Source of the DNA: Chitinophagales bacterium
GTDB lineage: Bacteria > Bacteroidota > Bacteroidia > Chitinophagales > Chitinophagaceae
Assembly (NCBI GenBank): GCA_026931325.1
Contig: JAIXLO010000130.1
Location: forward strand, 1 to 38,372
Length of the DNA stretch: 38,372 nt
Direction of reading: 5' to 3'
The position numbers were made by a program, and so were the translations under genes. The notes below the pieces were generated by a model that saw only the letters and a list, made by a program, of their open reading frames with translations, was not told the DNA's origin and did no database searches. This document shows positions 33,418-38,372 of the stretch, in pieces. Numbering within the stretch: position 1 is the stretch's first letter; each line of letters starts with the position of its first letter.

Positions 33418-33957
33418 TTACTCAGAAACATTTATCTCAACAGTATGAGAATTTGCTAAATCTGGATTACCTGTTGCCATATCAACTTCAATAAATTCTG
33501 TTGGGCTCATTGTAACTTTTAGTTTTCCTCCAATATTTGTAACAGTTACTGTTGGTGCTGTTCCTATTCCAAAAGCAGTATATTTTGGAACATATCCTTT
33601 TCCTATATCATTATTATCATTTGTACCAACCATAGCAACTATATTAACTTCATTTGCTGTCATGCTAGCAGAACCAGATGAATTATAAATTGTATAAGTA
33701 CCCGGTTGGAACTTATTTGAATTTTGAAAACCAATCAATAATACAGTAATATTATTTGATGTTGTATCTGAGGCAAAGCCAAGATAATTATCATCTGTAG
33801 TATTAGTTGCAGTATCTCTATCAGAAATAAAACTTGTATAAACTGTAGAGTTTACTCTCCAACCATTTGTAATATTTACACTGTTACTATCACCACTTTT
33901 TTTACAAGCAGTAAAGCTAATTGTTGCAATTAATGCAAAAAATAATAATCTTTTCAT
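33418..33957 (-). CDS. Predicted lipoprotein, unknown function
   Basis: This 179-residue protein has a lipoprotein signal with IATISFTACKKSGDS (lipid Cys near residue 18) and a beta-rich, Thr/Asn-rich mature domain. It has no recognisable catalytic motif; the pattern (GTYTIYNSSGSA, PTVTVTNIGGKLKVTMSPTE) suits a small immunoglobulin-like or lipocalin-like surface domain of Bacteroidota. The divergent region upstream holds a near -7 box (TTCTTTTG, 33980-33987) and the ATACCC palindrome. Confidence 0.72.
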   Translation of the reverse strand: MKRLLFFALIATISFTACKKSGDSNSVNITNGWRVNSTVYTSFISDRDTATNTTDDNYLGFASDTTSNNITVLLIGFQNSNKFQPGTYTIYNSSGSASMTANEVNIVAMVGTNDNNDIGKGYVPKYTAFGIGTAPTVTVTNIGGKLKVTMSPTEFIEVDMATGNPDLANSHTVEINVSE

Positions 33958-34008
33958 AAATTGTAGTTTTAAATTTTAGCAAAAGAATAGTTATTAATGA
34001 AATTTTAT

Positions 34009-34026
34009 ATACCCTCTATTGGGTAT
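34009..34026. promoter_or_regulatory. ATACCC-N6-GGGTAT palindrome, candidate operator
   Basis: A perfect 6-bp inverted repeat with a 6-base centre lies between the divergent lipoprotein and persulfide-dioxygenase genes. The A/T-flanked C and G tracts resemble operators of CsoR/CstR-type repressors. It would sit about 36-53 bases upstream of the inferred lipoprotein transcript start and about 150 bases before the persulfide gene's -7 box. It could also form a short hairpin followed by TTTT. Confidence 0.4.
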
Positions 34027-34131
34027 TTTCAATATTTTTTAAACTTATAAGGTTTGATTTTTCATTTTAAAATGGTTCTTTATTACTATCCTTATCAACA
34101 TAATCATCAACTTCTTGCAAAATCATTTTAA

Positions 34132-34159
34132 TAAATACTCTAAAAATATTTAGTATTTA
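34132..34159. promoter_or_regulatory. TAAATACT-N12-AGTATTTA palindrome, candidate operator
   Basis: Two perfect inverted 8-base arms, 20 bases centre to centre (two helical turns), end 17 bases before the -7 box of the persulfide-dioxygenase gene and cover its -33 region. The spacing suits a dimeric regulator. Confidence 0.45.
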
Positions 34160-34176
34160 CTCAACCTATATAACTC

Positions 34177-34184
34177 TATTTTTG
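34177..34184 (+). promoter_or_regulatory. -7 promoter box for the persulfide dioxygenase gene
   Basis: TATTTTTG matches TAnnTTTG exactly, 14 bases before the ATG at 34199, implying an almost leaderless transcript. Confidence 0.6.
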
Positions 34185-34198
34185 CAAAAAAATTAATT

Positions 34199-35614
34199 AT
34201 GTTTATTAAACAGTTATATACAGGATGCTTAAGTGAAGCTGCTTATTTTATAGCAAGTGAAGAAGAAGCTGCTGTAATAGACCCTTTAAGAGATATAGAT
34301 GAATATATTGCTTTAGCTAAAGAAAATAATGTAACCATTAAATACATATTTGAAACACATTTTCATGCAGATTTTGTTAGCGGCCATTTAGATCTTGCAA
34401 AAGCTACGGGTGCTACTATTGTTTATGGGCCAGATACTGTAACAAAACTACCAGTACATATTGCAAAAGATGGAGAAACTTTTTCAGTAGGAAAACTAAG
34501 CATTGAAGTATTACATACACCAGGACATACTTTAGAAAGTAGTTGTTTTTTATTAAAAGATGAAAATAAAAAGCCTTATGCAATATTTACAGGAGATACT
34601 TTATTTGTAGGTGATGTAGGCAGGCCAGATTTAGCTCAAAAAGGTGAAGAATTAACAATGAACGATTTAGCTGGTATGTTATATGATAGTTTGCAAAATA
34701 AAATTATGCCATTGGATAATAATATTATTATGTATCCTGCACATGGAGCAGGTAGTAGCTGTGGTAAAAATTTAGGCCCTGAAACTTTTAGTACAATTGG
34801 TGAACAGAAAAAAACAAACTATGCTTTACAACCTCAAACAAAAGATGAATTTATTAAAGCAGTAACAGAAGGATTAACTACTCCTCCTCAATACTTTCCT
34901 ATCAATGCTAAAATAAATAAAGAAGGTTATGAAAGCATAAATGCAATTATTGAAAAAGGCCTACAACCACTAAACATAAAGTCTTTTAAAGAAGCAATTA
35001 ATAATGATGATGTATTAATTTTAGATACAAGACCAGCAACTGTATTTACACAAGGCTTTATTCCTAATAGTATTTCAATTGGTTTAGAAGGAAGATTTGC
35101 AGAATGGGCAGGAAGTTTATTGCCTTTTGATAAAACACTTGTAATAGTTGCAGAACAGGGAAAAGAAAAAGAATCTGTTGTAAGATTAGCAAGAGTAGGT
35201 TTTGAAAACTTTGCAGGATATTTAGATGGAGGCTTTGAAGCTTGGCAAAATGCAGAAGAAAAAATTGATATGATAATAGATATTGAGCCAGATGAATTAG
35301 CAATGGATTTGCCTTTTGATGAAAAATTATTAATATTAGATGTAAGGAAAGAAATTGAATACCACGATGCTCATTTAAAAGACGCTATTAATATTCCATT
35401 ATCAGGATTAATTGACCCTGCAAGTATGGTTGATTTAGAAGATAATCAAAATATTTATGTTCATTGTGCAGGTGGTTATAGAAGTGTAATAGCTGCATCT
35501 TTAATTAAAAAGCAAGGAATTCATAATTTAAGAAATGTATTAGGAGGCTGGAATAAAATAAAAGAACTATCTGAAAAATTTGAAATAGAAAAAAATACCG
35601 TTGCTCTAAATTAA
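34199..35614 (+). CDS. CstB-like persulfide dioxygenase-sulfurtransferase
   Basis: This 471-residue protein joins a metallo-beta-lactamase fold to two rhodanese domains. Metal-site residues are in ETHFHADFVSGH (His54, His56, Asp58), HTPGH (His110) and GDTLFVGD (Asp133). The first rhodanese domain (about 265-355) lacks the catalytic Cys (VAEQGKEKES in its place). The second (about 375-465) has it in HCAGGYRS (Cys423). This layout is that of CstB in Staphylococcus aureus, which oxidises persulfides with a non-haem iron and transfers sulfur to form thiosulfate. A related role here in sulfide or persulfide detoxification is expected. Two palindromes and a -7 box precede it. Confidence 0.88.
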   Translation: MFIKQLYTGCLSEAAYFIASEEEAAVIDPLRDIDEYIALAKENNVTIKYIFETHFHADFVSGHLDLAKATGATIVYGPDTVTKLPVHIAKDGETFSVGKLSIEVLHTPGHTLESSCFLLKDENKKPYAIFTGDTLFVGDVGRPDLAQKGEELTMNDLAGMLYDSLQNKIMPLDNNIIMYPAHGAGSSCGKNLGPETFSTIGEQKKTNYALQPQTKDEFIKAVTEGLTTPPQYFPINAKINKEGYESINAIIEKGLQPLNIKSFKEAINNDDVLILDTRPATVFTQGFIPNSISIGLEGRFAEWAGSLLPFDKTLVIVAEQGKEKESVVRLARVGFENFAGYLDGGFEAWQNAEEKIDMIIDIEPDELAMDLPFDEKLLILDVRKEIEYHDAHLKDAINIPLSGLIDPASMVDLEDNQNIYVHCAGGYRSVIAASLIKKQGIHNLRNVLGGWNKIKELSEKFEIEKNTVALN

Positions 35615-35678
35615 AAAATCATAAATCATTTTTTCATTTTGGTTGCTTACTTTTAGGTTATCTTATTTAATAAACTTT

Positions 35679-35906
35679 ATGGAGCCTGATATAAAAGTTT
35701 TCTTTAAAAGAATTATTATAGGAGCGTTTATTGTTTTTTTATGGATGACTATTAACGTAACAGTAGGTTTAAAATTTGGCTATGCATATTGGAATGATAA
35801 ATTTACGCTACACAATTTTCTATTTTACTTATGGCTTATTTTAAGTGCTATTTTATTCTTTTTGCTAATAAAACATTTATGGAATAAGCCAATTAATAAA
35901 AAATAA
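35679..35906 (+). CDS. Small two-helix membrane protein
   Basis: A 75-residue protein from the ATG at 35679 (an upstream TTG at 35643 is less likely) with two membrane helices (RIIIGAFIVFLWMTINVTVG and FLFYLWLILSAILFFLLIK) joined by a YAYWNDKFTLHN loop. The length and pattern are those of small uncharacterised Bacteroidota membrane proteins. A near -7 box, TCATTTTG, lies at 35633-35640. No function is assigned. Confidence 0.75.
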   Translation: MEPDIKVFFKRIIIGAFIVFLWMTINVTVGLKFGYAYWNDKFTLHNFLFYLWLILSAILFFLLIKHLWNKPINKK

Positions 35907-35955
35907 AAAATTAAATACCATCATCCTTCTTTATTGCATTAGATTTTTTTGCAAA

Positions 35956-35979
35956 AAAATACCCAAAGAGCGGTATTTT
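35956..35979 (+). terminator. Hairpin after the small membrane protein gene
   Basis: An 8-bp stem AAAATACC/GGTATTTT with an 8-base loop lies 50 bases after the stop. Just before it is the 18-base palindrome ATTTTTTTGCAAAAAAAT (35943-35960), so two structures overlap. It probably ends the persulfide-dioxygenase transcript. Confidence 0.5.
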
Positions 35980-36075
35980 ATAAATAATCTTTTAGAATAA
36001 GTTTGCTTTTCAATTAAAAAGTATTAGCTAAACAAATTAGTCTAATACATTTATTAAAACTTTAAAACTCTTTTT

Positions 36076-37896
36076 ATGAAACTAAAAAGTATCTTGCTTG
36101 GGCTATTATTTGCTTCAACTACTGCATTTGCACAAAAGCCTGATTTAACCTATAATGTAGGAGGAAAAGTAAACTTCATAAAACTTACAGATGGAGGTGT
36201 ATTAATTGCAGCAAGTTCAGATGGTTTGTTTGGGATAAAACCAGATCAAAATCAAATGATTTTTTCTTTTACAAATTATGGTAAAGTAAAAGAAGACGAA
36301 TTAACATTTACACCAATGTCTCCCTTTGTTACTGTTAATCAAGGAAAGTGGATGACTCCTGGTGCCTCAAAGAAAAAAACAGTAATAGATTATATGACAG
36401 GAAAAGAAATATTTGTTTCTGAAAAATTGGATTGGGTTTTTGTAAGCACTTTAGAAATTTTTCCTGAGCAAGATATTATTGTAGTAAGTGGTAATCAAGC
36501 AAAAAATGGAAATGGACTTGCTGTTTATAAATTATCAGATGGAACACAGTTAGGCTTTGTTAAACTAAAAGCAACACAGTCAATTACAACACCTTCTACT
36601 ATAATTGATGGAGGATTATTGGTTGGTACTGCAAAATCTTTATTACGTATTGATATAGCTAATAGTTCTATTGTTTGGGAAAACAAAGACATTGATAATA
36701 CTTATAAAATAACATCAGATAAAACTGGAAAAGAAATTTATGCTTTTGAAGCTAAAGGAAGCGATACAAGAGTACACAAAATAAGTAGTAATGGAGAAAA
36801 ACTTTGGAATAAGGAAAGAAAAATTAAAGGAAGAGTTACCCGTTTTGAAATTTTACCACAAGGCTTAGTTCTTACAAGTGATGAAGGTGGTAAAGCAGAT
36901 ACTAAAATTGCTTTTTTAAATGCCAATGATGGAACAGATTTTTGGGAAAAAGCACCAAAATCAAAAGGCTTTGTAACTCATTTTTATATTTTAGATGATG
37001 GAATTTTATATGGTTTACAACAAGGTGGTATTAATAAAATTTCATTTGATGGTAAACAAATGTTTAAGAAACCATTTAAAACAGGTGCTGATATTGATTT
37101 AATGGCAAAAACACCAAAGGGTTTATTTTTTATTACAAGTACAGATTGTAACATACTTAATTTAGAAACAGGAGAAGAAGTTTGGAAAAAAGATTTAAAG
37201 TTTAAAAAAACAGCAACTGTTACTAATGATTATGATGAAGAACATCATCGTTATTTAATTAGTAATGGAAAAGAACTTATGGCAATTGATGAAAACACAG
37301 GAGATATTTCAAAACTTGCTTCATTTAGTTTTAGAGGAGATGAATATCCTACTTCTTTAACAGTAAGAAAATCTGGAATTTTATTAAGTTCTTCTCAAAA
37401 TATGATATTATTTGATTTCGATGGTAAAGAAAAATACAAAGTATTTTATAAAGCTCCAGGTAAAAGTTTTGGAGGAGCATTATTAGCTGGCGTTGCAATG
37501 ACAGCTGCTGTTGGAATGTCTGCTACATCTGCAGCTTCTGCTCAAGCACACAGGAATGTAAATTATGTAGGAGGAGGTAATTATGCATTAGGAGATTATA
37601 CTTCCTATGGAAAAAGTTTAATGAATTCTTCAAAGAGTTTTGCTAAAAATGCAGGAGGATTTTATGGCGAAATGACAAAAAGATTTAGTGCTTCTGCTGC
37701 AACAGAAGGTTCACAATTTATTTTAACAAAACTTGATGATGGTGTAGGATTAGTAAAAATTAATAAAGACAGTGGAGTAAAAGAAAAAGAAATTGTATTA
37801 AAAGATAAAACACCAATGTATGAAGTTGATGATATTGGAGGGTATTTATTTTTTGCTAATGGAAAAGAAGTTCAAGTTTTTGATTTAAAGAAATAA
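36076..37896 (+). CDS. Secreted PQQ/WD40-like beta-propeller protein
   Basis: This 606-residue protein has a signal peptide ending near TTAFAQ and repeated propeller blades in the style of PQQ-binding-like proteins (SNGEKLWNKERKIKGRVTRF, NANDGTDFWEKAPKSKG, LNLETGEEVWKKDLKF, IDENTGDISKLASF). Most blades have the Trp near the end of the strand pair. Near residues 460-545 a Gly/Ala/Ser-rich stretch (GGALLAGVAMTAAVGMSATS, then AYAL-like GGNYALGDYTSYGKS) interrupts the propeller. It is followed by a final blade ending in VQVFDLKK. No enzymatic residues are seen. A strong terminator follows. Confidence 0.8.
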   Translation: MKLKSILLGLLFASTTAFAQKPDLTYNVGGKVNFIKLTDGGVLIAASSDGLFGIKPDQNQMIFSFTNYGKVKEDELTFTPMSPFVTVNQGKWMTPGASKKKTVIDYMTGKEIFVSEKLDWVFVSTLEIFPEQDIIVVSGNQAKNGNGLAVYKLSDGTQLGFVKLKATQSITTPSTIIDGGLLVGTAKSLLRIDIANSSIVWENKDIDNTYKITSDKTGKEIYAFEAKGSDTRVHKISSNGEKLWNKERKIKGRVTRFEILPQGLVLTSDEGGKADTKIAFLNANDGTDFWEKAPKSKGFVTHFYILDDGILYGLQQGGINKISFDGKQMFKKPFKTGADIDLMAKTPKGLFFITSTDCNILNLETGEEVWKKDLKFKKTATVTNDYDEEHHRYLISNGKELMAIDENTGDISKLASFSFRGDEYPTSLTVRKSGILLSSSQNMILFDFDGKEKYKVFYKAPGKSFGGALLAGVAMTAAVGMSATSAASAQAHRNVNYVGGGNYALGDYTSYGKSLMNSSKSFAKNAGGFYGEMTKRFSASAATEGSQFILTKLDDGVGLVKINKDSGVKEKEIVLKDKTPMYEVDDIGGYLFFANGKEVQVFDLKK

Positions 37897-37903
37897 TAAT
37901 AAC

Positions 37904-37936
37904 AAAAGCCTCTTAAAATAATTTAAGAGGCTTTTT
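37904..37936. terminator. Strong terminator after the beta-propeller gene
   Basis: A perfect 14-bp stem AAAAGCCTCTTAAA/TTTAAGAGGCTTTT with a 4-base loop starts 8 bases after the stop. It may also serve the minus-strand hepT remnant, which ends at 37969. Confidence 0.9.
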
Positions 37937-37968
37937 AAATATATAAAGTGAACAAAAAACTAAGAAAG

Positions 37969-38142
37969 TTAAATAGACTTTAAGGATATTATTAATGATG
38001 GAAGAAAATGCTCTTTGGTTTCCCAAACAATAGAATAATCTATTCCCAAGTAGTGATGAACTATTCTGTTGTGTAATCCTGTTATTCTGTACCAATTTAA
38101 ATTGTCATACTTTTCCTTAATCTCTGATTACGCATTAAACAT
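37969..38142 (-). pseudogene. HepT-like (DUF86, HEPN) toxin remnant
   Basis: The frame from 38127 down to the stop at 37969 reads as the C-terminus of a HepT/DUF86 protein: EIKEKYDNLNWYRIT, then GLHNRIVHHYLGIDYSIVWE and LPSLIISLKSI. In intact HepT the motif is RNxxxHxY; here the first Arg is His. In the same frame a TAA at 38128-38130 and further stops upstream (near 38153 and 38185) break the reading frame. The remainder is decayed. The antitoxin MntA gene that normally precedes hepT is not recognisable; nothing else convincing is seen up to 38372. Confidence 0.65.
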
Positions 38143-38372
38143 ATAAATTAGATTTCAAATTGCTGAGATTGTATATGATTCTATTACTTAATTTGGGATA
38201 AAGCAAAAGTTCAATTGTTTACAGGATTATAATTTAATGCCTCCTGATTTGCTCACTTTTTGCAGTAAAGTTCATTTTGATAAAAATTAAGCTATAGTAA
38301 TTACCATTATTTCTTTAACAATAAAATCGTTTTGTATTCAGTAATGAAATGCTTAATTGATGAGCCTATTAT

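Noticed and set aside
34009-34026. Terminator at the ATACCC/GGGTAT hairpin
   Set aside because: It stands between two divergent genes, upstream of both, where a terminator has no transcript to end; an operator is more likely.
38307-38372. Open minus-strand stretch at the window edge (IIGSSIKHFITEYKTILLLK)
   Set aside because: Only 21 codons are visible before a stop, with no motif. It could be the end of a gene but cannot be supported.

Overview
The window is an AT-rich chromosomal segment from a member of the Bacteroidota, most likely the Chitinophagales/Chitinophagaceae. The support is a gliding-motility-type C-terminal (type IX secretion) protein, an uppS-bamA-ompH-ompH-murI envelope block, many short secreted or lipoprotein genes, and at least nine promoters with a perfect Bacteroidota -7 box (TAnnTTTG) just upstream of start codons. 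The genus cannot be fixed from the sequence alone. No rRNA, tRNA, CRISPR array, prophage or intact insertion sequence was seen.

Layout. 1-3491 (minus): a family 2 glycosyltransferase cut by the window edge, preceded by a large choice-of-anchor L protein with Ig-like repeats and a CHU_C terminus. 3690-9536 (plus): envelope biogenesis genes uppS, bamA, two OmpH/Skp-like chaperones and murI, with a strong terminator before murI. 9525-11249 (minus): a LolC/E-type permease and rbfA, followed by an intergenic stretch of nested inverted repeats. 11605-17486: a CoA-binding protein and a phenylacetate (paa) cluster. paaA, a lipoprotein gene, paaB, paaC and paaD run together on the minus strand. paaG and paaI lie beyond an oppositely oriented secreted-protein gene. 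17685-25068: a multi-pass membrane protein, a DUF3108 protein, two pseudouridine synthases, a small DMT-type transporter, a zinc-ribbon protein, ssb, efp and a CsgG-like protein. 25162-31043: uvrA, a tandem palindromic repeat block, a LOG-family protein, a small membrane protein, rnhB and ctaA. 31108-37896: a membrane-anchored patatin-like protein, a lipoprotein, a CstB-like persulfide dioxygenase/rhodanese, a small membrane protein and a beta-propeller protein. 37969-38372: a decayed hepT toxin remnant and unassigned sequence.

How the genes work together. The first third is envelope assembly: undecaprenyl-PP synthesis, outer membrane protein insertion with periplasmic chaperones, D-glutamate supply and lipoprotein export. 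The paa genes encode the ring-epoxidising phenylacetyl-CoA oxygenase core plus the epoxide isomerase and a salvage thioesterase; the reductase paaE and the lower-pathway genes are not here. ctaA implies haem A respiration, consistent with oxygen-dependent phenylacetate use. The CstB-like protein would detoxify persulfide and has two palindromic candidate operators upstream.

Most of the window is ordinary housekeeping. The points most worth a second look are an EF-P whose loop-tip residue is Arg32 instead of lysine, a lipoprotein gene translationally coupled to paaA by a TAATG overlap, a patatin fused to a polytopic membrane domain, the operators by the persulfide gene, an SSB without an acidic tail, and the inverted-repeat elements.
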